The position numbers and the translations under genes were made by a program. The notes beneath the pieces are model-generated. The model saw only the letters and a list, made by a program, of their open reading frames with translations, searched no databases and had not been told where the DNA came from. From Allocoleopsis franciscana PCC 7113 (GTDB lineage: Bacteria; Cyanobacteriota; Cyanobacteriia; Cyanobacteriales; Coleofasciculaceae), in contig NC_019741.1 in the NCBI RefSeq assembly GCF_000317515.1, forward strand, positions 1 to 38,468: a DNA stretch of 38,468 nucleotides. The letters are read 5' to 3'. Numbering within the stretch: the stretch's first letter is position 1; each line of letters starts with the position of its first letter. Below, piece by piece: positions 14,182 to 22,108 of this stretch.

Positions 14182-17100
14182 TCAAGTGGAGGAATTAGCG
14201 CTCCTCCTCAAAGTATGAGGAGCAAAAGTGTCGTGAATCCCATTTGGTAACCGACATTCCGCTACAAGAGCATTAATATGGACAACTTCCAACTCAATTC
14301 CTTCAAGGTGTTTTAGGGACGGCAGGCCACCAGGATTAGTGAACTGTACCCGATCGCCACTCCGGAACTGCGGAAGATTTTCCGATTCCTCAATACTCGG
14401 CTCTTGCGCCCGCCGATTAGGTTCGGGGGTAGCAAGAGTTACTTCCGGGCTTGATTGCGCTTCAAGGTAAGAAAGGAAGTCTTGCAGCTCGGCATCGCTC
14501 ATGTACTTGCGCGATTTCTTTTTATAGTTCGCGACCAAATAATCACGAATTTGAGCGACCGACCACCCCAGTCTGTGCAACTCCTTGTCTGTGCGCTCGC
14601 TCAACTGATTCCGCTCTTGCTGCTGATGTGTGCCAGTCTGAACGGAACTGTCACACACTTCGGGAACTTCGGGATGGTTAGGGATGGGCATCCCTAAGTT
14701 GTTCCCTAACTTTGTATCGCCTACTGGTTCTACATCACAGCTTTCTTGAGGAGAAATTAGGGATGGTTCGGGAATATACCCCCCCTCTAAAGAAGGTTCT
14801 GACCCTTCTTCACCAGTATTTAAACTAGAAGCTTCTTTCCCAGATAAGTTAGGGATACCCATCCCTAACATCCCTAAGTTGTCCTCAATCCCTTTATTAT
14901 CAATGGTTTCAACTTCGGGATGTATCATCCCTAAGTCATCCCTAACCATCCCTAACATCCCTAAGTTGTCCGGTGGTGGTGGTGGATCATTGCCGAAAGT
15001 GTTATCACTATGCCAATGAAACTCCAAGCGATTTCCAGTCCCACGAGTACGCCCGTGCCCTTGTATCACAGCTTCCTTCATCCAATCTCGTGCCTGTTGT
15101 GCTGATGGTCGTTTTTTGGGTTGGAACTGTTCGCGATACTGCTGTGCTTTAATCCAGCCGTCTTTCCCGTTCGCTTCAAGTCGCTTTGATAATTCGATGA
15201 GCTTGGTGATGTGGCGGGGTAGACTTTCGTCGTCAGAGTCGGCGTGAATCAATTTGACTTGACCGATGTAGAACTTGGCTAAGGCGATCGCCATTTCCAT
15301 GATGTAAAGCGGTATCTCTTCTGATGGGCAAGCTTTACCCGCGTCCAGTTCCCACAGAACATGGAGATTGAGCGCTAGCCGCCCGATGATTCCTTTCATC
15401 TTCGAGTACACCGCCCTCATGCCTGGTTTGGGGTGAGTCACCCGCAGGCGTTCCAGATGGTCGTGCATCGGCTCATAACGCTTAAATGCCGCCCGTGACA
15501 ATCGGTACTCCATTTCTGGAATGCGTTCGACCAGGCGGTAAAAATCGGCAATGCGTGAGCGGATAGACACGGCTTGACCGTCATCATCCCCCAGCGGCGC
15601 AAAAGACAAAGGCTGGTTGACAAATAGGAACCTTGCCCACTGTCCATCTGGGTCTGAGCAGTCGCTCATGTGACCTTTGAGAACATCTGGTTGGATGGTA
15701 CCGAAGATGGAGAGGTAGATTCGCTCAACATCTACCTTTACGCCCGATGCCCGTAAGACCGTTTGACCAGTACCGTCAAAGTAACTGAGTAAATCCTGTT
15801 TATCGCTACCCCTGCCGCCACGATGGGCATTTTCACTTTTGAAGAGTCCTGCCAGTTCATCAATCAATGCCAGTAACGCCTTATCAGGCACCTTACTCGC
15901 TTGAACTGGGATGGCTTCACCCGTGGCATTGGTAAAGAAATAGAGCGTTGGGTCGGCAGGCTTTTTGGGTTTCTTCCCCTTCTCCTCTGATTGCTCCCAT
16001 GCCTGCATAGCTGCCTCATAATCTTCCATCGCAGCTTGATAGACTTCCACTTTCTCACGCCGCAGTTGGTTCAGGGGCTGGCGAATGATATTGGAAAACA
16101 CGGGGGACTTCAGTTGTCCAGATTCGGCCACGAGTGCGGCATACAATATTGGGGGCACCTCAAAATTTTTATTCCGGTGAATGACTAACTCTGTCCCAAC
16201 CTTGTGAAGACTGGACATTCCTGCTAAGAGCGTAGTTAGCGCGACGGCTGGACGGATAGAGAGCCAGTTACACCAGTCAGTTAGGGGGTTAGCCAAAGCT
16301 TCTGGAAGATAATCGGCTAAATTTAACGTTTGGTCGGTTATCTTCAGCAGATTATCAACTTCCGAGCAGTTTGTGTCGCGCTCGCTCTCCAACTCAACTT
16401 CACCCAACCGCTCGTAGTAAAGTTTCCTGAGTTCGCCGACGAAGAACTGGCTGGCTGCGGCAAGAGCGTTAAGCTGCCCCGTTAAATAAGAGCCGGTTGC
16501 ACCAAGGGTTATCAGTTCGTCAATTTTTTCTGTGACCTGCTCAAGAGTCAATGCCTCAAGACTGGGGAGACGTACAACTTTGCCAGTAGGCTCGCCCCCA
16601 TCACCGTCACCACCATCACTGCCGCTGCCACCAGCAACACCATTACCCCGGCGATTTCCACCGCCACTGCCAATGCCACCGCTGAAGCTTTTGCCCGTGG
16701 GCTTATCAAAAGGCGTTCGCCATCCGTCTTGCTTTGCCATGTGTGCCAGCGTTCCAATTGCTACCCCAGACCGTTTGAATGTTTTCCATTTTTTCTGGCA
16801 CTGACCAACCTTGTACTTGGGTGATAATTTGCTCCAGTCGTCCCATTCCAAGAGGAGCGAATCATCATTCAGGCTGTGTAATGCCATACCAACCACCAAC
16901 CAATTATCGTAATCGTCGGCGCGGCTGGGGGATAGGGCATTGAGGTAGGAGAGCGCCCACTGGATGTCAGTCCAGTGTTCCTGAGTATCGGGTTGGCGCT
17001 CGAGTGAGGGTGAAAAGGCTTCCTCGCTTTCTTTCAACATCTGCTCGATAACCCACTTTGGTGCTGGTGCGATCACAACTTCATCCGGAGATTTCCGCCA

Positions 17101-17673
17101 GCGATAGAAGCCAGTTTCTGGATGTACTGATGGGGGGAGTACGCTTTGGCATCCATCCCACCGCAGTTCCAATTTCTGCTCTTTCCCGTCGTCTCCTTTA
17201 ATCCCGGTGCTGATTTTCTTGGTAGCGATCGCGTCCCAATATTCAGTCGGAACATAGAAAAGATATTGGCAGCGACCGGGCTTGTTCGACGTGAAGGCGA
17301 CTGTTTCGGGCAGTGGCACCCCACCGGATAGGTCATTGATTTTGTCGTGAGCCGCAGGACCATCCGCATCGATGGCGATTATCCCGCCTGAGACTTTGCC
17401 TGTGCGTAGTCCGTAACCTTTGGCTTTTCCTGAGTTAATCTCCCTAGTAATCAGCTTGCGCTCAAGTGGTTTTTCGTTTTGCCAGTTCTTTCGGTAGGGC
17501 TGTTTGTTCCCATTCACTGGGGTAAGTGCCCAGTTTTCTGGGATTGATGATAATCCAAGGATTAGCTGATTACTGCGATCGCTCTCGATGACGGAGTTCT
17601 GTGGGCGAGATTCAGGGTGATCGCTTTTATTGGCTAAAGATTGAGCTGAAAATTCTGTGATTGCGGTAGACAT
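14182..17673 (-). CDS. Primase-polymerase/DUF3987 replication protein
   Basis: This is a 1163-residue plasmid replication protein with several parts. Residues about 45-215 are a bifunctional primase-polymerase domain (NWALTPVNGNKQPY, GYGLRTGKVSGGIIAIDADG with the metal-binding Asp pair, and SVLPPSVHPETG). Residues about 233-312 are PriCT-like (WTDIQWALSYLNAL, VGMALHSLNDD). A glycine-rich linker lies at about 320-360. Residues about 440-830 are DUF3987, with a weakened P-loop (ESGQLKSPVF). The C-terminus has NLGMLGM repeats (about 903-998) and an unassigned tail. The protein likely primes and perhaps unwinds at the plasmid origin. A GGAGGA ribosome site precedes the ATG at 17673. The gene itself carries the TCCCTAA repeats at 14678-14964. 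Confidence 0.85.
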   Translation of the reverse strand: MSTAITEFSAQSLANKSDHPESRPQNSVIESDRSNQLILGLSSIPENWALTPVNGNKQPYRKNWQNEKPLERKLITREINSGKAKGYGLRTGKVSGGIIAIDADGPAAHDKINDLSGGVPLPETVAFTSNKPGRCQYLFYVPTEYWDAIATKKISTGIKGDDGKEQKLELRWDGCQSVLPPSVHPETGFYRWRKSPDEVVIAPAPKWVIEQMLKESEEAFSPSLERQPDTQEHWTDIQWALSYLNALSPSRADDYDNWLVVGMALHSLNDDSLLLEWDDWSKLSPKYKVGQCQKKWKTFKRSGVAIGTLAHMAKQDGWRTPFDKPTGKSFSGGIGSGGGNRRGNGVAGGSGSDGGDGDGGEPTGKVVRLPSLEALTLEQVTEKIDELITLGATGSYLTGQLNALAAASQFFVGELRKLYYERLGEVELESERDTNCSEVDNLLKITDQTLNLADYLPEALANPLTDWCNWLSIRPAVALTTLLAGMSSLHKVGTELVIHRNKNFEVPPILYAALVAESGQLKSPVFSNIIRQPLNQLRREKVEVYQAAMEDYEAAMQAWEQSEEKGKKPKKPADPTLYFFTNATGEAIPVQASKVPDKALLALIDELAGLFKSENAHRGGRGSDKQDLLSYFDGTGQTVLRASGVKVDVERIYLSIFGTIQPDVLKGHMSDCSDPDGQWARFLFVNQPLSFAPLGDDDGQAVSIRSRIADFYRLVERIPEMEYRLSRAAFKRYEPMHDHLERLRVTHPKPGMRAVYSKMKGIIGRLALNLHVLWELDAGKACPSEEIPLYIMEMAIALAKFYIGQVKLIHADSDDESLPRHITKLIELSKRLEANGKDGWIKAQQYREQFQPKKRPSAQQARDWMKEAVIQGHGRTRGTGNRLEFHWHSDNTFGNDPPPPPDNLGMLGMVRDDLGMIHPEVETIDNKGIEDNLGMLGMGIPNLSGKEASSLNTGEEGSEPSLEGGYIPEPSLISPQESCDVEPVGDTKLGNNLGMPIPNHPEVPEVCDSSVQTGTHQQQERNQLSERTDKELHRLGWSVAQIRDYLVANYKKKSRKYMSDAELQDFLSYLEAQSSPEVTLATPEPNRRAQEPSIEESENLPQFRSGDRVQFTNPGGLPSLKHLEGIELEVVHINALVAECRLPNGIHDTFAPHTLRRSANSST
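14678..14964. repeat. TCCCTAA (TTAGGGA) iteron cluster in the rep gene
   Basis: Eight plus-strand TCCCTAA copies begin at 14691, 14703, 14862, 14871, 14928, 14939, 14949 and 14958, with three inverted copies at 14678, 14757 and 14849. The last four plus-strand copies are 9-11 bases apart, close to one helical turn. On the coding strand they often read Leu-Gly-Met, but the inverted copies do not. This looks like a set of initiator-binding iterons inside the replication gene. Confidence 0.8.
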
Positions 17674-17896
17674 GATTCCTCCAAATCTTTTACTGGAGGA
17701 GGCTGCAAGCGATGTGATGATAGTTTTCAGCTAAAAAAACGAATGTTATAATAGACGTAAATAAGCTAAAAACCAAATCCAGCAAGTATCTGGATTACAA
17801 TATTCTTGCGCCTCCTTTTGGCGTGGGTTGCCAGCGCATTTCATCCGCCAAGATATCGGTGCACTGGCTAATTTTCTTTCTATCGATTCTAAACGC
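17674..17896. other. Intergenic region, no gene
   Basis: This is the upstream region of the primase-polymerase gene. A TATAAT sequence lies at about 17746 on the plus strand. No supported gene; the short minus-strand frame here has no recognisable protein. Confidence 0.4.
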
Positions 17897-17929
17897 AAAA
17901 ACCTGATGGATGAGTCTATCGGGTTTTTT
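17897..17929. terminator. Intrinsic terminator, usable on both strands
   Basis: AAAAACC...GGGTTTTTT with an inner TGAT/ATC pairing and one mismatch forms a hairpin with T-runs on both sides. It most likely ends the RHH gene read on the minus strand. Confidence 0.6.
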
Positions 17930-17943
17930 GCTTTTATCACCTC

Positions 17944-18315
17944 CTAATTTGGTTGCTTCCCTTCTTTGAAAAGGCGATCGCGTAATTTAAACAGCGATTC
18001 TGGCTCAATGTTCAGTTCGTGCGCGGCGAGGATGATATTCGCATCTGTTGGCTTGGTATCACCTGCTAAGGCCGTGATGAATGCGATCGCTTCATCATAA
18101 TTTTTCTGATCTCCCTCTTCTTTTTCAATGGATTGAATGACAAAGGTTGCAGCCAAGTTACTGGCTGACCTGTTTTGCTTTTTTGCCATATTTTTGAGCC
18201 TTTCCAGGATTTCACCAGGGAGGTAGACCTGTATTTTGTTGTTGGAAGGCATATGGCCCAAAGTTTCTGATTGTTTTATATATCCATAGTCAACCATTGC
18301 CTTGCTTATAGTCAA
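17944..18315 (-). CDS. Ribbon-helix-helix repressor
   Basis: This is a protein of about 102-123 residues with a clear ribbon-helix-helix DNA-binding domain: NNKIQVYLPGEILERLKNMA, followed by SASNLAATFVIQSI. The C-terminal part (ALAGDTKPTDANIILAAHEL, then PESLFKLRDRLFKEG) is helical. The longest frame starts with TTG at 18315. ATG codons at 18297 and 18252 are alternatives, and the domain begins just after 18252. It is divergent from the ParM gene, and a perfect 13-bp inverted repeat between the two overlaps the -35 box of the ParM promoter. It probably represses both directions. Confidence 0.75.
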   Translation of the reverse strand: MTISKAMVDYGYIKQSETLGHMPSNNKIQVYLPGEILERLKNMAKKQNRSASNLAATFVIQSIEKEEGDQKNYDEAIAFITALAGDTKPTDANIILAAHELNIEPESLFKLRDRLFKEGKQPN

Positions 18316-18324
18316 AAAGTTTTT

Positions 18325-18369
18325 AGGAGATTTACCTTGACACTAGGTAAATCTCCTGCTTACTATAAC
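18325..18369 (+). promoter_or_regulatory. parM promoter with 13-bp inverted-repeat operator
   Basis: AGGAGATTTACCT (18325-18337) and its perfect complement (18345-18357) flank a 7-base spacer. TTGACA (18337-18342) lies in the spacer and pairs with TACTAT (18361-18366) at 18-bp spacing. A protein bound to the repeat would block RNA polymerase. The divergent RHH protein is the natural candidate. Confidence 0.75.
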
Positions 18370-18384
18370 AGACATAGGCAACAG

Positions 18385-18410
18385 AACGCCACGAGACGCA
18401 GGACAACGCA
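18385..18410 (+). repeat. Possible short 10-bp iterons in parM leader
   Basis: The core ACGC recurs with exactly 10-bp spacing at 18386, 18396 and 18406, in the contexts AACGCC, GACGCA and AACGCA. ParR-type centromeres are often made of 10-11-bp direct repeats upstream of parM, so this is a weak candidate. The core is short and may be chance. Confidence 0.25.
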
Positions 18411-18449
18411 ACCCTGTGCAAGAGACTTTCGTACAAGGGAATAAAACAG

Positions 18450-19409
18450 ATGGAAACAGCAGTAATTGCCGTGGATACGGGCAACTATGACCTGAAATTT
18501 TGGAACGGGAGCGGCGACCCCAAAGCCATTCGAAGCGTGAAATTCAAACTCCCACGCGGCAGGCAAGCACTAAAAGCCAACAGCCTCAACCCAGTTGTGG
18601 AGTTAAACTCTGACCGTTACCACTTTGGGTTCCGGGCTTACGATTACCGCAAACAGGTTCACACGACAGAGACAGAGAAAGCCCACGAAATTTTGCTCAA
18701 CGTCCTGGCTTGCGTAAAACCTCTAGCACCAGAGTTCAAGCTTCACGTTCACACCAGTCACCCCCGTCCGGAACTGTTTGAGAAGGAAATTTTAAAGCAG
18801 TTATTGGGAACGCATCAGTATGGACACAACTCCCAGAATGCGACTTCTCACATTGAATCAGTCAGTGTAGAACCGGAAGGGTTAGCGGCTTGGCGATATG
18901 CCAAATCAATCAGGTTAATTCCAGAGCAGGGATTGACCGTCGTGATTGACATCGGTGGAGGCACCTGGCTCAGTCGGCTGATTGATGAGGAAGGCGAGAT
19001 TCTTGATAGTTCGGTATCCGAGCGAGGAGGTGCTTACTCGCTGGCGGCTGATATTAGCTTTGACTCTCGATTGGGAAATGCCATCAATGACCAACCCGAC
19101 CCAGGCGTGATTATGAATGGGTTCGCCAACGGTACTCACTACTACGGTGAAGACCCTAACGCCTCTTGGAAGGATTGGCTGGATGAATACTTAGACCCTT
19201 GGTTTAAAGGCATTTTCGGCAAGGTCAAAACCCAGTACAAGCCGTTCCTGCCTCGCGTTCGTCGGTTCCTGGTCACAGGCGGAAGTTCTCACCTAATCGC
19301 CCAAAAGATTCAGAATATTCCGCTTTTCGCAATGACCACTGAACCTCGGTTTGACAACGTTCGGGGGTTACTCCCCACAGGTAAACAAGCCCAGGTGGTG
19401 AAAGTATGA
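18450..19409 (+). CDS. parM: ParM/StbA-like actin-family partition ATPase
   Basis: This is a 319-residue actin-like ATPase. The phosphate-1 motif is IAVDTGNYDLKFWNG (residues about 6-20), the phosphate-2 motif VVIDIGGGTWLSRL (about 163-176), and the adenosine motif FLVTGGSSHL (about 274-283). Such proteins form filaments that push plasmid copies apart in type II partition. It is the first gene of a plus-strand operon. The next gene overlaps it in ATGA and encodes a ParR-like small DNA-binding partner. The promoter carries an operator for the divergent RHH protein. It is unusual to find this in addition to a complete parA locus 9 kb away. Confidence 0.88.
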   Translation: METAVIAVDTGNYDLKFWNGSGDPKAIRSVKFKLPRGRQALKANSLNPVVELNSDRYHFGFRAYDYRKQVHTTETEKAHEILLNVLACVKPLAPEFKLHVHTSHPRPELFEKEILKQLLGTHQYGHNSQNATSHIESVSVEPEGLAAWRYAKSIRLIPEQGLTVVIDIGGGTWLSRLIDEEGEILDSSVSERGGAYSLAADISFDSRLGNAINDQPDPGVIMNGFANGTHYYGEDPNASWKDWLDEYLDPWFKGIFGKVKTQYKPFLPRVRRFLVTGGSSHLIAQKIQNIPLFAMTTEPRFDNVRGLLPTGKQAQVVKV

Positions 19410-19735
19410 AGCGCTTCCAGGTAGACATTAAGCCCAATCATCAACCATTTGTTCGGCAGTTAATGAAGAAACTGGGGGATGTGAGCAGTGCTGATGCGAT
19501 TGGTTTCTTGATTGAAACTCAAATCTATGCCGCTCTAGCAAGATTAGAGCCTGTACTCAGAGCGCCACAGCTTGCACCAGAAAGCCCACAGCCTGTGGCA
19601 AATCCCAGCAAAGTGCAACAACATAAGTCACAAGAGGTGGCACGTAATCACCAGCCGCCACAACCATCAGCGGTTAGCCACGTCACGCCACACGATGACG
19701 CAACCAACGCATTAGACGCACTTTTGAGCGCATAA
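19406..19735 (+). CDS. parR: ParR-like partner of ParM
   Basis: This is a 109-residue protein whose start overlaps the end of parM by four bases (ATGA), implying translational coupling. The N-terminal half (MKRFQVDIKPNHQPFVRQLM, DVSSADAIGFLIETQIYAAL) fits a ribbon-helix-helix fold. The C-terminal half is Pro/Gln/Ser-rich and disordered, ending in DATNALDALLSA, which could be the ParM-contacting tail, as ParR proteins contact filaments through the C-terminus. It would bind a centromere near the operon start. The assignment is by position and pattern. Confidence 0.7.
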   Translation: MKRFQVDIKPNHQPFVRQLMKKLGDVSSADAIGFLIETQIYAALARLEPVLRAPQLAPESPQPVANPSKVQQHKSQEVARNHQPPQPSAVSHVTPHDDATNALDALLSA

Positions 19736-19737
19736 CC

Positions 19738-19974
19738 ATGACACCAGACATTAATTTTGTTCGCCACCGTCCACTAATCAGGCTGAATCTCAACCCAGCC
19801 AAACAAGTTAAGGAAGCCGTTAACCAAATTGGTGTGATTGTTTCTGGTGCCGCATTGGTCAGTGCGATCGCAGGTTACGGGGCATTGGTGCTCGGTCGAA
19901 GTGTTCCGGCAGCTCTAGCACTGGGGACGCTTGGCTCAATGGGTGCTGCTGTGAATGAGCGACTGAAAGATTAG
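19738..19974 (+). CDS. Small membrane protein
   Basis: This is a 78-residue protein starting two bases after the ParR-like gene. It has one or two hydrophobic segments (residues about 33-50 and 52-70; IGVIVSGAALVSAIAGYGAL and a Gly/Ala/Leu-rich second part) and a charged N-terminus. I do not recognise it. Its position in the ParM operon suggests that it works with plasmid maintenance or with the downstream membrane proteins. The TAG stop is followed in the same frame by an open stretch that leads into the next gene. Confidence 0.6.
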   Translation: MTPDINFVRHRPLIRLNLNPAKQVKEAVNQIGVIVSGAALVSAIAGYGALVLGRSVPAALALGTLGSMGAAVNERLKD

Positions 19975-20106
19975 GAGGCGCTCTGCGAACAAGCTTTACT
20001 CGCAACGCTCTCGCGCCCACTGAACCTCGAAAACTCCATAGCATTAGCCAATCTCCCAAACGGGATTAAGGCATTGCAAATATGCAAACGAAGGAGTATT
20101 ACAACC

Positions 20107-20412
20107 ATGACTAACGTTGACTTTGACATCATCGCCTTCAACGGTTTAACAGGCGAATGCTTGACCACAGACGATGTACTCCCAATCCAATACCTCCCCT
20201 GCTCAACGCCTGAATTCGAGCGAGGCATCTGGGAAGCGGTAACGGAAGCCCCTGGACGTAACTGGGACGAAACCGAAAAGGAGTACCTCCGACGCAACGA
20301 CGGTATTCGTGAAACGTTAGCCGATTGGGCAGAGTTTATGAAATTTAGCCACTGCTGGACTAACGCCAACGTTGAATTTATACGCCCTTACCTGAAGGAG
20401 TCTAATGTCTGA
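20107..20412 (+). CDS. Small acidic protein, unknown
   Basis: This is a 101-residue acidic protein. The start at 20107 is chosen because AAGGAG sits about 10 bases before it; the frame is open further upstream. It has a Trp- and Glu-rich middle (ERGIWEAVTEAPGRNWDETE, then DGIRETLADWAEFMKFSHCW). I do not recognise a family. It heads a run of six small genes with overlapping start and stop codons, each with its own ribosome site, which looks like a tightly coupled cassette. Acidic small proteins in such settings can be anti-defence or regulatory proteins, but nothing here proves it. Confidence 0.6.
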   Translation: MTNVDFDIIAFNGLTGECLTTDDVLPIQYLPCSTPEFERGIWEAVTEAPGRNWDETEKEYLRRNDGIRETLADWAEFMKFSHCWTNANVEFIRPYLKESNV

Positions 20413-20593
20413 TCGACGCTTATCTCTAACGAATTGGCGTACCGATGCCCAAAGTGATTCGCCCCCGTGCCCACGGCAACCCTGGTACTTCCCGTTCGCG
20501 TCCGAAGCCAATTGTCGAGAATGTGCCTCAACGGGCGATGTGGTGGCACTAAGACTCGTTAACGCCCATGACGCTGGACTTAAGGGGACGTGA
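20405..20593 (+). CDS. Small protein, unknown, overlapping neighbours
   Basis: This is a 62-residue protein whose ATG overlaps the end of the previous gene by eight bases. AAGGAG lies just upstream, a good ribosome site. It contains Trp, Pro and three Cys (PPCPRQPWYFPF, then NCRECAS), so a small metal site is conceivable. No family recognised. Its stop overlaps the start of the next gene in TGATG. Confidence 0.5.
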   Translation: MSDRRLSLTNWRTDAQSDSPPCPRQPWYFPFASEANCRECASTGDVVALRLVNAHDAGLKGT

Positions 20594-20862
20594 TGAGATT
20601 CAAGGCAGAGTCAATCGTAAATGGAAAAGTTGTGGAGTCCGAGACGGACTACCTCAACTTGGAGGAAGTAAAAGACGTGTCTCCGGAAACGCACCAAGCG
20701 ATTTTAAGTGACGCCTCGTGTGTAGGAGCTTTTCTCAAACACGAAGCAGGTAACGGAACACTTATTACCGATCGCGATCGCTTTCCTGAATCGAGATGCC
20801 AGCGCCAAAGTTTTGCAGGCCGCGACGCTGACACCAACCCAACGACCCGTAACAAATCGTAA
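20593..20862 (+). CDS. Small protein, unknown
   Basis: This is an 89-residue protein from the ATG at 20593, which overlaps the previous stop (TGATG); a GTG three bases upstream is the alternative. The N-terminal part (RFKAESIVNGKVVESETDYL, LEEVKDVSPETHQAIL) looks like a small alpha/beta domain, and the C-terminus is basic and loosely ordered. A doubled HIP1-like sequence (CGATCGCGATCG) lies in it near 20770. No family recognised. Confidence 0.5.
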   Translation: MRFKAESIVNGKVVESETDYLNLEEVKDVSPETHQAILSDASCVGAFLKHEAGNGTLITDRDRFPESRCQRQSFAGRDADTNPTTRNKS

Positions 20863-20875
20863 GGATTTTTACATC

Positions 20876-21217
20876 ATGCCTACTTTCACGACTAGTTGTA
20901 AACCGCTCCCGTTTTACGCTGACGAACCCCCCTTGGAAGAACTGGTGGACAAGTTTGGCTCCTTCTTTGAAGCTTTAACCCCTCACGATAAACTCATTCT
21001 CCTAGCGTCTATCGCGACGAACCTCGCGTTCCATGACACAGACGAAACGGGGGAGGAGTGGAGCCTCTTCGACACGTACCAAGAACTGCCCTGCAATCCC
21101 GTCAACGATGAATTGGTGGATACGCTAGAATCCCTCGACAACCTTCAACGCGATGGCCTCTTGGGGCTGTGCGAGGCGCTTGTGGCTCAGATTCGCTATA
21201 CCAAGGAGGTGGCGTAG
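20876..21217 (+). CDS. Small acidic protein, unknown
   Basis: This is a 113-residue very acidic protein (EPPLEELVDKFGSFFEAL, DTDETGEEWSLFDTYQEL, DELVDTLESLDNL). The start at 20876 follows AAGGA; the frame is open upstream to 20813, inside the previous gene. Predicted mostly helical. No family recognised. Its stop overlaps the GTG start of the next gene. Confidence 0.55.
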   Translation: MPTFTTSCKPLPFYADEPPLEELVDKFGSFFEALTPHDKLILLASIATNLAFHDTDETGEEWSLFDTYQELPCNPVNDELVDTLESLDNLQRDGLLGLCEALVAQIRYTKEVA

Positions 21218-21459
21218 TGAAAATGAACGTCCCCGCATCAACCCTTCACCGAGCGATCGCCGCCATAGCCGAGTACTTAGAGAATGAGTTTTCGACCGAA
21301 CTTTTTAGCTTTATGGATGGCGGGACTACGTTAGACATTTGCTCAATCGCATTAGCCCAGTGCCGCCAAGACCCTCACTGGCAAACCTTAGCGCGAGAGT
21401 ACGAATCTCTCGGAGGCTCTATCTCTTGCAATGATGACAACGAATGGGAGGTAGCGTGA
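21217..21459 (+). CDS. Small protein, unknown
   Basis: This is an 80-residue protein. The GTG at 21217 overlaps the previous stop (TAGTG) and sits eight bases after GGAGG, which decides the start over the ATG at 21223. The sequence (LHRAIAAIAEYLENEFST, then TLDICSIALAQCRQDPHW) is helical with an acidic end. No family recognised. Confidence 0.5.
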   Translation: MKMNVPASTLHRAIAAIAEYLENEFSTELFSFMDGGTTLDICSIALAQCRQDPHWQTLAREYESLGGSISCNDDNEWEVA

Positions 21460-21659
21460 GCGAATTTACGGAAGCGAACCTACCCAAACTGATCGAGCGA
21501 GGCGTACCTCCAAAATTGGCTGAGGAAGCTGTAAACATCCTTGACGCCCAAAACGAAGGAATTCTACCCGTACCACTTGAAGGCGAGGAACTCAACATAG
21601 TCCAAAGCGCGTGGCAGTGGATGACGGCTCAAGACCTTCGCTCCCAACCCAAAGATTAG
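21456..21659 (+). CDS. Small protein, unknown
   Basis: This is a 67-residue protein starting at a GTG that overlaps the previous stop in GTGA, with GGGAGG five bases upstream. It contains LPKLIERGVPPKLAEEAVNI and a Trp pair near the end (SAWQWMTAQDL). It is the last gene of the tightly overlapping cassette. No family recognised. Confidence 0.5.
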   Translation: MSEFTEANLPKLIERGVPPKLAEEAVNILDAQNEGILPVPLEGEELNIVQSAWQWMTAQDLRSQPKD

Positions 21660-21715
21660 CGCAAAACGACAACGCCCCTGGTGCATAACTGGGGGCACCT
21701 CACAGAGGTCAACCC

Positions 21716-22108
21716 ATGAAGATGTCTGGGCGCTATGCCCCTGGCCTTTACGCAGGCGTCACGGGAATTTTGGCACTGGTAGCCATCAACGCCTTTACGA
21801 TTCCTAGTTCCCTTACCGCAGCCGCCGAACGCGAGCGGCTTAACGCCGAAGCCCAACTCGAACAAGCTAAGGCTGAAGCCGCAAAGAAAGTGGCAGAGGC
21901 TTATTCCCAAAACGCGATCGCTTCTTTCGACCAGCTCATTATCGACGGTTACACCCTAAACAATAAGCCACCGTCACTTAACTGGAAGTTAATCGACCCG
22001 TTCAAAAAAACCTTCATTTTCGACCAATCCCGCCAATGTGTCGGTTACACATTACAGGGAAAATTCTACTTCACCAAATACTACCAAGGAGTTTGTAATA
22101 ATGAGTAA
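21716..22108 (+). CDS. Membrane-anchored coiled-coil protein
   Basis: This is a 130-residue protein with one N-terminal membrane segment (residues about 10-30, LYAGVTGILALVAINAFTI), an Ala/Glu-rich coiled coil (about 34-65, with AEAQLEQAKAEAAKKVAEAY), and a C-terminal beta-rich domain (IDPFKKTFIFDQSRQCVGYT, then GKFYFTKYYQGVC) with two Cys that could form a disulfide. It probably faces the periplasm or the thylakoid lumen. Its end overlaps the next gene, another membrane protein, by eight bases, so the two are probably made together. Family unknown. Confidence 0.6.
   Translation: MKMSGRYAPGLYAGVTGILALVAINAFTIPSSLTAAAERERLNAEAQLEQAKAEAAKKVAEAYSQNAIASFDQLIIDGYTLNNKPPSLNWKLIDPFKKTFIFDQSRQCVGYTLQGKFYFTKYYQGVCNNE

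Noticed and set aside
14678-14964. Repeats as a possible telomere-like or CRISPR sequence
   Set aside because: Irregular spacing, both orientations, and an uninterrupted reading frame; iterons explain it better.
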